51,547 nt of DNA from an uncultured Clostridium sp. Its GTDB lineage: Bacteria; Bacillota; Clostridia; Clostridiales; Clostridiaceae. Positions 1-8,287 of this stretch are shown here, piece after piece. Each line of letters begins with the position of its first letter. Position 1 is the first letter of the stretch. The stretch is taken from positions 1 through 51,547 of the forward strand of contig NZ_CAKVKB010000012.1 of NCBI RefSeq assembly GCF_934754915.1, read 5' to 3'. The notes under the pieces are model-generated. The model saw only the letters and a list, made by a program, of their open reading frames with translations. It made no database searches and was not told the origin of the DNA. The position numbers were made by a program, and so were the translations under genes.

Positions 1-1681
1 CTTTTATAGCTGTTTTAGTTTTTCCAATTCCAGTAACTTCGTATTCTTCAAATCTTAGTGGATTTTTCTTTTTCTTTACATAATAATTATAATTTCCAAG
101 ATATTCATGAGCGCCATCTTCTTGAAGTTCTAAAATTCTGTTTATTACTTTATTTAAAAAATATCTGTCATGGGAAATTACAATAAGAGTACCGTCGTAG
201 CTTAATATTGCTTCTTCTAATGCTTCTCTTGATGGAATATCAAGATGGTTAGTTGGTTCATCAAGGAGAAGAAGATTAGATTTTGAAAGCATAAGTTTTA
301 AAAGATTTATTCTACATTTTTCTCCACCACTGAGTTTGTTTATTTCCTTAAATACATCATCATTTCTAAATAAAAAGGAACCTAGTGCAGTTCTGAGTTC
401 TGTTGTAGTCATTTCAGGAAAGTCATCCCATACTTCATCTAATATTGTTTTATTAGGATCAAGATTAGATTGTTCTTGATCATAGTATCCAACATTAACA
501 TTTGCACCAAGAACTTTAGAACCAGAATCGGGTTTGATTTTATCCATAATTATTTTGAAAAGAGTTGTTTTTCCTCGGCCGTTTTCTCCTATAAGAGCTA
601 TTTTTTCACCTCTTTTTAAATCAAAAGAAAGATTTGAAAATAATTTTTTTTCTCCATAGCTTTTACTTAATTTCTCAACATGTAGAACATCATATCCACT
701 TTTTACTGAAGCTTCGAATTTAATTTTTGAAGCAGCATGTTCTACATCTGGTGCATCAAGACGTTCTATTTTTTCAAGGGCCTTTTCTCTGCTTTCAGCT
801 CTTTTTATGCTTTTTTCACGATTAAATGATCTGAATTTTTCAATTATAGCTTCTTGTCTTTTGATTTCTGCTTGTTGAAGATTATAAGCTTTTAATTTAG
901 CATCATAGTCCTTTTTCATAAGTTCTAAAGAATTTGTATATGCAGCATTATAACAATTCACATGTCCGTTTATAACTTGAAATGTTGAAGTTGTAACAGA
1001 ATCTAAAAAATATCTATCATGGGATATAACAACAACAGTTCCCTTATATGTTTTTAAATATTCTTCAAGCCATTCAATAGCGTCTAAATCAAGATGATTG
1101 GTAGGTTCATCAAGAAGAAGTATATCAGGTTTTAAAAGAAGGAGTTTACAAAGAGCAACTCTTGTTTTTTGACCTCCACTCAAAGTAGAAATTATTTTAT
1201 CAAAATCATTTTCTGTAAATCCAAGTCCTTTTACAATACGTGAAATTTCTCCCTTATAGGTAAAACCACCACGATTTTCATAAAGGTCTTGTGCAGTTCC
1301 ATAATCTTTTATTATTTTTTCATGATAATCTGCATTATTTACATCATATGGTTCATTCATTTTTAATTCAAGGTCAGCAATCTTTTTTTCAAGTCTTTGA
1401 AGGTCATCAAAAACTAACAGCATTTCATCATAAATAGTATTAGATGATTCAAGGGAAAGATGCTGAGATAGATAACCTAAAGTTTTATTCTTATCTATAA
1501 ATACTTCTCCACTATCATATGAGATTTCTTTAGTAAGAATTTTAAAAAGAGTAGATTTTCCTTCTCCATTTGAGCCAATTATACCAACTTTATCGCCTTC
1601 ATTAATGGAAAAAGTTATATTTTTTAATATTTCATTTATTCCATAACTTTTGCATATGTCTTTACAGCTTAAAACAATCAT
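1..1681 (-). CDS. ABC-F family ATPase, 3' end cut off by the window edge
   Basis: Reading from ATG at 1681 leftwards gives 560 codons with no stop before the window edge, so the C-terminus is missing (the family is usually 530-650 residues). Two ABC ATPase domains and no membrane segments define ABC-F. Domain 1 has Walker A GSNGEGKST (36-44), signature LSGGQ (167-171), Walker B LLLDEPTNHLD (188-198) and ISHDR. A charged linker runs from about 245 to 325. Domain 2 has Walker A GENGRGKTT (365-373), LSGGE (450-454) and LLLDEPTNHLD. ABC-F proteins act in the cytoplasm on the ribosome as translation factors or antibiotic-protection factors; the sequence does not say which. The ribosome-binding site CGGAGGA sits 6-8 bases before the ATG. 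It is divergent from the tetR-type gene across a 490-bp gap. Family confidence is high; the exact subfamily (YdiF/Uup-like) is not resolved. Confidence 0.92.
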   Translation of the reverse strand, partial: MIVLSCKDICKSYGINEILKNITFSINEGDKVGIIGSNGEGKSTLFKILTKEISYDSGEVFIDKNKTLGYLSQHLSLESSNTIYDEMLLVFDDLQRLEKKIADLELKMNEPYDVNNADYHEKIIKDYGTAQDLYENRGGFTYKGEISRIVKGLGFTENDFDKIISTLSGGQKTRVALCKLLLLKPDILLLDEPTNHLDLDAIEWLEEYLKTYKGTVVVISHDRYFLDSVTTSTFQVINGHVNCYNAAYTNSLELMKKDYDAKLKAYNLQQAEIKRQEAIIEKFRSFNREKSIKRAESREKALEKIERLDAPDVEHAASKIKFEASVKSGYDVLHVEKLSKSYGEKKLFSNLSFDLKRGEKIALIGENGRGKTTLFKIIMDKIKPDSGSKVLGANVNVGYYDQEQSNLDPNKTILDEVWDDFPEMTTTELRTALGSFLFRNDDVFKEINKLSGGEKCRINLLKLMLSKSNLLLLDEPTNHLDIPSREALEEAILSYDGTLIVISHDRYFLNKVINRILELQEDGAHEYLGNYNYYVKKKKNPLRFEEYEVTGIGKTKTAIK

Positions 1682-2171
1682 TTTTTATCCTCCGGTTTTG
1701 TAGTCTTAAATAATGTATTGCAAGATTAAAATACAAAGTTTGAAATGTAAAAATAGAATTTATATATGTTGCAATTGACAATGTAAAATTGACAATGCAA
1801 AGATGAAATCTTGCAAAGGCACCATTATTTATTGTAAATTGTTAATTGGATTATTTTTTAGAATACATATAATATATAATTATAATTAACAATTTATATA
1901 AAAATACTAATATTGAGTAATTTATGTATTTTTATTAAAATATTTGGTTATTATGTATATTATTAGAAACAGATTTTGTATAAAGTTAAATATCTAGAAC
2001 AAGTCAAACATATAATAATTATACCATTTAATTAGAGGAATAGTAATAATACATGATAAGTAATAAGATATAGTTTGTAATTTCAATAAAAAATTAAAGT
2101 TATAAAATGTAACTTTGAAATTAATGTTTTATAAATTATAATTGATGTTGGGTAATATTTGGAGGTGAGTT
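1682..2171. other. Divergent intergenic region containing a rearranged dispersed repeat
   Basis: This 490-bp AT-rich gap separates the divergent ABC-F and tetR genes. The part nearest ABC-F (about 1717-1858) is a copy of the dispersed repeat described separately. The rest (1860-2160) is very AT-rich. I see no RNA gene, open frame or clear operator in it, although promoters for both flanking genes must lie here. Confidence 0.6.
1717..1858 (+). repeat. Dispersed intergenic repeat, rearranged copy (R1)
   Basis: It starts with the family's left end, ATTGCAAGATTAAAATACA, and continues to a GAAATGTAAAAATA block. The tail module (CATTGTCAAT) is then present in inverted orientation (TTGACAATG twice, 1786-1798). 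ATCTTGCAA at 1808-1816 is the exact reverse complement of TTGCAAGAT at 1718-1726, so this copy is bounded by a 9-bp inverted repeat. This looks like a nested or inverted version of the element seen intact at 14943 and 22884. Confidence 0.6.
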
Positions 2172-2777
2172 GTGTTGGAAAATAAAAAAATGAATATTAC
2201 CATGAAAAAGAAATTAAAGGAAGAAGAATTACTCATGGCTGCAAGTGAACTTTTCATATCCAGGGGAATAGAAAAGACATCTATTGATGATATAGCAAGA
2301 AAAGCAAAGGTTGGAAAGGGAACTTTTTATTTATATTTTAAAGATAAGCATGATATTTTAAATAAGGTGATTTTAAAAAATAGTAGAAAAATAATAAGAG
2401 AATCTCTAGATAAAGCAAATAATTTAGGAATTGTAGATTTCAAGGAAAGAACATTGTTTTTTATTGATACTATAATTAGTTTTTTTAAAAGCAATCAATC
2501 TCTTTTAAAATTAATAAATAAGAATATATCATGGGGACTTTATAGAAAAGCTATTATGAATCCTAAAGAGTATGATGAAGTAACAAAGGTTTTAGACGAT
2601 TTTATAAATAATCTTATAAAATATGGTATGGATAAAGATGAAGCTGAAATGACTTTATTTATGATAATAGAGCTTGTTGGAAGTATAAGTTATACAACAA
2701 TAGTCCTTAAAGAACCTACAGATATAGATACTATAAAACCTATTTTATTTAAAAAAATTAGGGCAATGATGGAATGA
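2172..2777 (+). CDS. TetR/AcrR family transcriptional regulator
   Basis: A 201-residue cytoplasmic DNA-binding protein. The N-terminal helix-turn-helix is typical of TetR: an ITMKKKLKEEELLMAASELF helix, then the SIDDIARKAKVGKGTFYLYF recognition segment (about residues 38-57) followed by KDKHDIL. The C-terminal half is a helical ligand-binding domain whose inducer cannot be predicted. The start is GTG at 2172, or more likely TTG at 2175: GGAGGTG at 2161-2167 is only 4 bases from the GTG but 7 from the TTG. The gene stands alone and is divergent from the ABC-F gene, which is a possible but unproven target. A bidirectional terminator follows it. Confidence 0.9.
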   Translation: MLENKKMNITMKKKLKEEELLMAASELFISRGIEKTSIDDIARKAKVGKGTFYLYFKDKHDILNKVILKNSRKIIRESLDKANNLGIVDFKERTLFFIDTIISFFKSNQSLLKLINKNISWGLYRKAIMNPKEYDEVTKVLDDFINNLIKYGMDKDEAEMTLFMIIELVGSISYTTIVLKEPTDIDTIKPILFKKIRAMME

Positions 2778-2788
2778 TTACATAATTA

Positions 2789-2828
2789 TAAAGAACTGGC
2801 ACATAATAATTCATGTGTCAGTTCTTTA
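2789..2828. terminator. Bidirectional intrinsic terminator (tetR / DUF4397 gene)
   Basis: A 15-bp stem (2789-2803 with 2814-2828, one G-T wobble) closes a 10-base loop. It has an A-run on one side and a T-run on the other, between two convergent genes. Confidence 0.85.
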
Positions 2829-2850
2829 AAGTTATAAGAGTGCATATAGA

Positions 2851-3477
2851 TTATCTATTAATTGATAAATTATCCCTTACAAGAATATAGCCTAAAGGAG
2901 GTCTTTTTTTATATAATCCTACAATATATATGGTGATAAACATGTCTCTTTCTAATTTTATATTGCTTATATATTTAGTTAAGCTGCCATCAGATGTTGA
3001 AACTATAAAATTATAAATTCCTGCTGAGATAGGATAATAATCATTTGTTTCAAGGTATGATGTTTCATTAAATAAAACTCTTTCATCTGGAAGAGATAAA
3101 GAAATAAGTGGAGATGTAGGTGCAAGATTTATAAACCGTACATATGCAAGACGATTATTGTGTAAATCATGAGTATCATCAATAGAAAAGAATGCTATCT
3201 CATTATTTTCAAATGTAATGTTTATAGTGGATAAATTATTTGGAAGTATTTGAAAAGGTTCTGATATAAGTGTTTTTTCATGAGTTCCAGTTTTATATAG
3301 TTCAATAGAATATGTTTCTGGAGTTATAGCAATATAATTTGTTACATTTCCAAATGATAAATTAGAAAAAATAAGTTTATCATTAAGATATATATCAATA
3401 TTAGGTGCATCTGGAGTGGCGTGTATAAAACGCAGATATCCTTTTATCTTAGGTAATGAATCTCTGAATAAATACAT
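2851..3477 (-). CDS. DUF4397 domain protein
   Basis: A 208-residue protein with two copies of a DUF4397-like beta-sandwich. Copy 1 (about 13-100) contains YLRFIHATPDAPNIDIYLN and then NVTNYIAITPETYSIELY. Copy 2 (about 108-195) contains LAYVRFINLAPTSPLISLSL and a DYYPISAGIYNFIV segment. These match the family pattern VRFxHAxPDAPxVDVYxxG...YxxLxxGxYxxxV. There is no signal peptide or membrane helix, although many DUF4397 proteins are surface proteins. It lies 10 bp downstream of the unknown gene at 3488-3958, so the two are probably cotranscribed. The ribosome-binding site AGGTGAT is 6 bases upstream of the ATG. Molecular function is unknown; a role on the cell or spore surface is only a guess. 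Confidence 0.75.
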   Translation of the reverse strand: MYLFRDSLPKIKGYLRFIHATPDAPNIDIYLNDKLIFSNLSFGNVTNYIAITPETYSIELYKTGTHEKTLISEPFQILPNNLSTINITFENNEIAFFSIDDTHDLHNNRLAYVRFINLAPTSPLISLSLPDERVLFNETSYLETNDYYPISAGIYNFIVSTSDGSLTKYISNIKLERDMFITIYIVGLYKKRPPLGYILVRDNLSINR

Positions 3478-3487
3478 ATATAATCAC

Positions 3488-3958
3488 CTACTTTCTATTG
3501 TTGTATAATAAGGAAAGTTTTATAAGTCTTTTAGTAATTACTTTTATTATAGGAGAAGGCATTCCATACAAAGAAAGTGAATTGCATATGCTGGAATGAT
3601 TAGTGATAATATTATTATAAATTTTATCTATATTGTTTTGAGATGAAATATTATCTGAATTAGAAGTTTCATCCATATCTAAATCAAGACATCTTAGCAC
3701 TTCAAAAGGTTCTGGAGTCCTGCTATTTGATTTTGTATTTTCAACAGTATTATTACAAGCTTTCACACTATTATAGTAGCAGTAAAGTTGATCTTCATCT
3801 GTTTCAGATGGATACAAATCCAGATAGTCATTTTCATTATTCATATTATCATTAGATTTATTGTCTTCAATTATAAGGCTTCTATCAAATGATGGTGGTA
3901 TAAATTTAAAATGTCTTTTTAAATTTATTTCGCCCATATATTTTTCATCTGGTTTCAT
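3488..3958 (-). CDS. Hypothetical protein, acidic low-complexity middle, cotranscribed with DUF4397 gene
   Basis: A 156-residue protein that I do not recognise. The N-terminus (MKPDEKYMGEINLKRHFKFI) is basic. Residues about 30-125 are rich in Asn, Asp, Ser and Glu and probably disordered, with four scattered Cys. The C-terminus is a basic amphipathic stretch (VITKRLIKLSLLYNNRK). There is no signal peptide or membrane segment. The ribosome-binding site GGGAGGA lies 7 bases before the ATG, which supports real translation. It is the first gene of a two-gene operon with the DUF4397 gene. Confidence 0.6.
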   Translation of the reverse strand: MKPDEKYMGEINLKRHFKFIPPSFDRSLIIEDNKSNDNMNNENDYLDLYPSETDEDQLYCYYNSVKACNNTVENTKSNSRTPEPFEVLRCLDLDMDETSNSDNISSQNNIDKIYNNIITNHSSICNSLSLYGMPSPIIKVITKRLIKLSLLYNNRK

Positions 3959-4099
3959 GTAATTTCCTCCCTAATATTAAATGAATACAGTACTAATAAA
4001 ATTATCACTGTTACTTTTATTAATATGAATTTTTTGAAGTAGATAGTACATGCACAATAAACTTGTGACAGAATATTATATAATTGGAGGAGATGCATT

Positions 4100-5401
4100 A
4101 TGAGGATAAATAAGAAAAGGAACATCAGAGATTTATTTATTGGGTTAGATGAAAAAGTTTATAACTCTAAGGGATGTTTAATGAAATGTATAAATTTTGA
4201 TAATGCGGCAACAACTCCGCCTATTAAGTCATGTATTGACTGGATATATGAATTAAGCAATACCTATGCTTCAATAGGTCGGGGAACAGGACAGAAAGCA
4301 GAAATAACTACTGAATTATACAAAGAGTCAAGGGAATTTATAATGGATTTCTTTAGTATAAAGAATAAATATAAATATGTTGTAATATATGTAAATAATA
4401 CAACAGACGGAATAAATAGATTAGCAAAGACTCTTGTAAAAGAAGATGATGAAGTAGTAATTTTGTCAAGAATGGAACATCATTCTAATGACCTGCCATG
4501 GAGAAATAGAGGGAAAGTTGATTATATTGAAGTTGATAAATATGGAAGACTTAAAATTGATGAATTGGAAAAGAAGCTGAAAGAAAATTTTGGAAAAACA
4601 AAATATGTATCTCTTACAGGAGCTTCTAATGTGACTGGCTATGTAAATGATATTCACAATATAGCCCAAATAGTTCACAAATATGAAGCTAAATTAATAG
4701 TAGATGCAGCTCAGCTTGTACCGCATAAAAAAATTGAAATAAGCGGTAAAACAGAAGAAGAAGATATAGACTTTTTAGTTTTTTCATCTCATAAAATATA
4801 TTCTCCATTTGGCACTGGTGTAATTATAGGTCTTAAAGAAGAATTTGAAAAATCTATTCCTGATAATTCAGGAGGTGGTACTGTAGAATTTGTATCAGAC
4901 AATGATGTCATTTATCTTATGCCGCCAGATAAAAATGAAGCAGGAACACCTAATTTTTTTGGAGTCATGTCTCTAATAAATTCATTAACTTTCATAGAGA
5001 CCATAGGATATGATTATATAGAAAAACATGAAGAAATTTTACTAAATCATATTTTAAGTGGTTTGAGAAGTATCCCTAAGGTAATTAATTATGGAGATGT
5101 GGATGACATTGATGATAGGCTTGGAATAGCCACATTTAATATAGAAAATTTATATCATTATGATACAGCAGAATTACTGGCAGAAAGATATGGAATATCC
5201 GTAAGGCATGGATGGTTCTGCGCACATCCATACTGTAGAAGGCTTATGAATGTAACTGAAAAACAAGCAAAATTGTTTTTGGAAAATCCAAAAGAGAAAA
5301 TGCTTGGAATGGTAAGAGTAAGTTTTGCAGTATATAATTCAATTGAAGAAGTGGATATATTTCTCAATGCGATAGATGATATCTGCAGAAACAAATTTTA
5401 G
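4100..5401 (+). CDS. Class V aminotransferase, cysteine desulfurase-like (SufS/Csd type)
   Basis: A 433-residue PLP enzyme of fold type I. Visible motifs: the substrate-binding FDNAATTPP (33-41), MEHHSN (125-130), VDAAQ with the PLP-ring Asp (Asp202), SSHKIYSPFGTG with the PLP-binding Lys232, and RHGWFCAHPYCRRL with Cys374 at the place of the catalytic desulfurase Cys and a second Cys379. Cysteine desulfurases take sulfur from cysteine for Fe-S clusters or thiolation; selenocysteine lyase is an alternative. No suf or isc partners are adjacent, so the in vivo role is uncertain. GGAGGAG lies 7 bases before the ATG. The gene stands alone and ends at a strong bidirectional terminator. Confidence 0.82.
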   Translation: MRINKKRNIRDLFIGLDEKVYNSKGCLMKCINFDNAATTPPIKSCIDWIYELSNTYASIGRGTGQKAEITTELYKESREFIMDFFSIKNKYKYVVIYVNNTTDGINRLAKTLVKEDDEVVILSRMEHHSNDLPWRNRGKVDYIEVDKYGRLKIDELEKKLKENFGKTKYVSLTGASNVTGYVNDIHNIAQIVHKYEAKLIVDAAQLVPHKKIEISGKTEEEDIDFLVFSSHKIYSPFGTGVIIGLKEEFEKSIPDNSGGGTVEFVSDNDVIYLMPPDKNEAGTPNFFGVMSLINSLTFIETIGYDYIEKHEEILLNHILSGLRSIPKVINYGDVDDIDDRLGIATFNIENLYHYDTAELLAERYGISVRHGWFCAHPYCRRLMNVTEKQAKLFLENPKEKMLGMVRVSFAVYNSIEEVDIFLNAIDDICRNKF

Positions 5402-5535
5402 ATAAAAAAATATAAAAGAGTTATTGTATAGAGATTAAATTTATTATAATCATACTGATTTTATGATTTATTAAATAATTTACAATACAATAACTATTTT
5501 TAAAGGATAAATGTATATCTGCTATAAAAAATTTT

Positions 5536-5576
5536 ATTCTTAACTGAACTATATATACTATAGTTCAGTTAAGAAT
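5536..5576. terminator. Bidirectional terminator, perfect 18-bp stem
   Basis: Positions 5536-5553 pair perfectly with 5559-5576 around a 5-base loop. The hairpin lies between the convergent class V aminotransferase and phosphofructokinase genes. Confidence 0.85.
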
Positions 5577-5588
5577 ATTTATGCTATA

Positions 5589-6803
5589 TTAGTTGAATAC
5601 TTTGAATTTAGGAAGATTTCCATCACAATCTAATATTGGAGTTCCATTTATAAGCGGTTCAAAGTAAGAAAATGCTTCATCAGTAACAAAGTTACCTTCT
5701 TCATTAATCCATTCAGAAGGGAAATATCGTACATTATTTGCTATTTTATCGGCATCTACTAATGAATAAGACACTTTATAAGGATTATTGTTTTCTCTTT
5801 GAATTGTAACCATCTTTCCGCTTTCACCTTCATAAGCATATCTAAGTGCCATTTCACCTACCATATAAGCTTCTTCTAAATCGGTATCAGAAGCACAATG
5901 CATAGCACATCTTTGAAGAATTCCAAGTTCTAAGGCTTTAACTCTTGTTGTTATTCCTGAATCAAGTATTATGTTTCTTAAATAATTAGAAACTCCTCCA
6001 AGTTGTGTATGGCCAAATTTATCTTGAGATACGCATTCAAATTCTGATATGAATTTTCCATCTTTATCTCTTATTCCTTCAGAGACTATTATGTATACTT
6101 TGTTATTTTCTTCAAAGCGTTTTTTTACATCTATTAAAAACTTATATTTATCAAATGCAACTTCAGGAAGATAAATAAAATCAGCAACTGGCTTGCCATC
6201 TAATTTTGCGATACATGCTGAAGCTGCTAACCATCCAGTATCTCTTCCCATGGTTTCTAAAATGAAAATACCATTATTTATATAAACTGATGCATCTAAT
6301 GATGTTTCAAGAGTAGTTGTTGCTATAAATTTGGCTGCACTTCCGAACCCAGGAGTGTGATCTATGTATTTTAAGTCATTATCAATAGTTTTTGGAATAC
6401 CTATAAATTTAATATCAATATTATTTTCTTTTGCATACTGCGCTAATTTTGCAGTAGTGTCCATCGAATCATTTCCACCAATATAAAAGAATGCTTTTAT
6501 ATCATATTCATTAAGAATGTTGATTAATTTTTTATATTCATCAGCACATGTTTCAGCATCTTTTAATTTATATCTGCAAGAACCTAATCCAGAAGATGGT
6601 GTGAATCTAAATGCATTGATTTCTTCATCGGATTTTGAAGAAAGATCAATTATGTTTTTATTCAATATACCTTCAATTCCATTTAAACCTCCATAAACTT
6701 TGTCAAAGGCCATAAGTTCCTTATTAGCATGAATAAGACCTACAACACTTGAATTGATTACGGAAGTTGGGCCTCCAGATTGGGCTATTATACAATTTGA
6801 CAT
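5589..6803 (-). CDS. pfp: 6-phosphofructokinase, pyrophosphate-dependent type
   Basis: A 404-residue phosphofructokinase. The N-terminus AQSGGPTSVINSS is the nucleotide/PPi loop. GGNDS at 109-113 and PKTIDND at 137-143 are decisive: ATP enzymes have GGDGS and PGTIDND, while PPi enzymes carry Asp in place of the second Gly and Lys in place of the Gly before TIDND. Further landmarks are TPGFGSAAK, ETMGRDTGWLA (substrate binding) and LGGVSNYLR. It should interconvert fructose 6-phosphate and fructose 1,6-bisphosphate with PPi/Pi, reversibly, in the cytoplasm. Asn before the key Asp is a variant of the usual GGDD/GGED. Length fits the long PPi-PFK subgroup. The ribosome-binding site AAGGAGG is 8 bases from the ATG. 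Monocistronic. Cofactor choice is inferred from motifs only. Confidence 0.85.
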   Translation of the reverse strand: MSNCIIAQSGGPTSVINSSVVGLIHANKELMAFDKVYGGLNGIEGILNKNIIDLSSKSDEEINAFRFTPSSGLGSCRYKLKDAETCADEYKKLINILNEYDIKAFFYIGGNDSMDTTAKLAQYAKENNIDIKFIGIPKTIDNDLKYIDHTPGFGSAAKFIATTTLETSLDASVYINNGIFILETMGRDTGWLAASACIAKLDGKPVADFIYLPEVAFDKYKFLIDVKKRFEENNKVYIIVSEGIRDKDGKFISEFECVSQDKFGHTQLGGVSNYLRNIILDSGITTRVKALELGILQRCAMHCASDTDLEEAYMVGEMALRYAYEGESGKMVTIQRENNNPYKVSYSLVDADKIANNVRYFPSEWINEEGNFVTDEAFSYFEPLINGTPILDCDGNLPKFKVFN

Positions 6804-7062
6804 TAAAAGTCCTCCTTATTTGTTACACTATAATTTTAAATATGTTATACTGATTGATAAAAGTAATACTCTATTTATTAATATACAATAAAATAACGAT
6901 TAAATAAAGTACTTGTGACAAAATAATCAGTATAAATTTGTTGTATAGTACAAAAAATAATATGGTATATATTTATAATTTTATGCATACATTAATGTAA
7001 CTTATGTGTAATATTAATAGATTAAGAAATCTGTTTTGATTACTATAATAAAAGGAGAAAAA

Positions 7063-7614
7063 ATGAGTATATATTATATTATGATTATAGGTATAGCGTT
7101 AGCTATGGATGCATTTGGCGTATCTCTTGGAATAGGTTTAAATCCAATATTAAAGAGGGATAATAAAATAAAATTTATATTATCATTTGCTTTTTTTCAA
7201 TTTTTTCTTGTATTAGCAGGAGGATTTGCAGGACATTTATTTGATATGTATATAACCAGTATTCCTAATATTGCAGGCGGAATTGTAATGGTTATTATGG
7301 GAATAATAATGTTTTTTGAGGGATTAAAGGAAAAAGAAAGCACTCTTTTAATAAAAGATAGCACATGTATAATACTTGGAATTTCAGTTAGTATAGACGC
7401 GTTTGTGATTGGTTTTACTGTATTTTGCAGAATATCTGGTATATTAACATTGATAATTAATTCTATTTTTATAGGATTTATAACTTTACTTTTATGTACA
7501 ATAGCATTTTTTGTATGTAGATATATAAAAAAGATTGATTTTATCGTCAAATATGCAGATTTTTTAGGTGGAGCTGCACTAATTCTTTTTGGTCTAAAAG
7601 TGATTTTCTTTTAA
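7063..7614 (+). CDS. mntP: MntP-type manganese efflux pump
   Basis: A 183-residue inner-membrane protein with six predicted helices arranged as two repeats. Each repeat carries the MntP signature with the metal-binding Asp: ALAMDAFGVSLGIG near the N-terminus and GISVSIDAFVIGF in the middle. It exports Mn2+. The open frame extends upstream to 7036, but AAAGGAG at 7051-7057 is correctly spaced only for ATG 7063. The upstream 260 bp was examined for the yybP-ykoY manganese riboswitch and I saw no match. The Fur-family gene follows 60 bp downstream, but it has its own extended -10 promoter. Confidence 0.88.
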   Translation: MSIYYIMIIGIALAMDAFGVSLGIGLNPILKRDNKIKFILSFAFFQFFLVLAGGFAGHLFDMYITSIPNIAGGIVMVIMGIIMFFEGLKEKESTLLIKDSTCIILGISVSIDAFVIGFTVFCRISGILTLIINSIFIGFITLLLCTIAFFVCRYIKKIDFIVKYADFLGGAALILFGLKVIFF

Positions 7615-7632
7615 AATATTTGTCTGTATTTG

Positions 7633-7641
7633 TGTTATAAT
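7633..7641 (+). promoter_or_regulatory. Extended -10 promoter for the Fur-family gene
   Basis: TGTTATAAT: a TG one base before a perfect TATAAT (7636-7641), about 20 bases upstream of the gene's ribosome-binding site. No good -35 is visible, as is usual for extended -10 promoters. Confidence 0.5.
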
Positions 7642-7674
7642 ATAGATAATATTTAATTGTTAGGAGATATGAAA

Positions 7675-8097
7675 GTGGAATCACAGGAATTTCTTAGATC
7701 AAAAAATATAAAAGTGACAAAGGGAAGACTAGAAATACTAGATATATTGAAGAACTCAGAAAATAGTCTTTCAGCTGAAAAAATATATCACATATCAAGA
7801 GATAAAGATATAAATATTAATCTAAGTACAGTTTATAGAACATTAGAATTATTTGAAGAAAAGAATATTACAGAAAAAATTACTCTTACTGATGGAGTAT
7901 TTGCATATAAATTAAAGAAAAAAACACATAGGCATCATTTGAGATGTGATATCTGTCATAAAGAAATAGATATTCCATGTCCCATGAGCCAGATAGAGGA
8001 AATGGTTCAAAATGAAACTGGATTTACTCTTACTGAACATGATCTTGTTTTAAAAGGTGTATGCAGGGAATGTAAGAATAATATAAATAAAAAATAA
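7675..8097 (+). CDS. Fur-family metalloregulator (Fur/Zur/PerR)
   Basis: A Fur-superfamily repressor of about 140 residues. The N-terminal winged helix includes KVTKGRLEILDIL and the recognition helix INLSTVYRTLELF. The C-terminal dimerisation and metal domain has THRHHLRC followed by CxxC (CDIC), and a second CxxC (CREC) near the end, which together form the structural zinc site. Which metal it senses cannot be settled; a convergent ZnuBC-type importer makes Zur plausible. Start choice: ATG 7669 is only one base from AGGAGA, so GTG 7675 (7 bases) is the likelier start. An open frame from TTG 7657 also exists but starts before the ribosome-binding site. Confidence 0.85.
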   Translation: MESQEFLRSKNIKVTKGRLEILDILKNSENSLSAEKIYHISRDKDININLSTVYRTLELFEEKNITEKITLTDGVFAYKLKKKTHRHHLRCDICHKEIDIPCPMSQIEEMVQNETGFTLTEHDLVLKGVCRECKNNINKK

Positions 8098-8110
8098 TAT
8101 GTTTTAATTA

Positions 8111-8146
8111 ATAAGGGATAATTAACAATTAATGATGAAATATTTC
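8111..8146 (-). repeat. Degenerate dispersed repeat copy (R8)
   Basis: On the minus strand this segment reads like GAAATATTTCATCATTAATTG followed by TTAATTA, a poor match to the family's hairpin-plus-tail module. It is listed with low confidence. Confidence 0.3.
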
Positions 8147-8173
8147 CAAAATTTTTTTAATGTATTATATATT

Positions 8174-8232
8174 AAAAAGTCTTGTTATAGAATTTTGATA
8201 AATCAAGTGTAAATTCTATAACAAGACTTTTT
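8174..8232. terminator. Bidirectional terminator, perfect 22-bp stem
   Basis: Positions 8174-8195 pair perfectly with 8211-8232. The stem begins with A5 and ends with T5, so it can work on both strands. It lies between the convergent Fur-family gene and the ZnuB-type permease gene. Confidence 0.9.
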
Positions 8233-8287
8233 TATTCTATATGAAATTATATTTGAGAAGAATCTGTGAATAACTTTGAGGATTTCT

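Noticed and set aside
6804..7062. yybP-ykoY manganese riboswitch before mntP
   Set aside because: No conserved loop sequences or four-way-junction-like pairing were found in the AT-rich leader.
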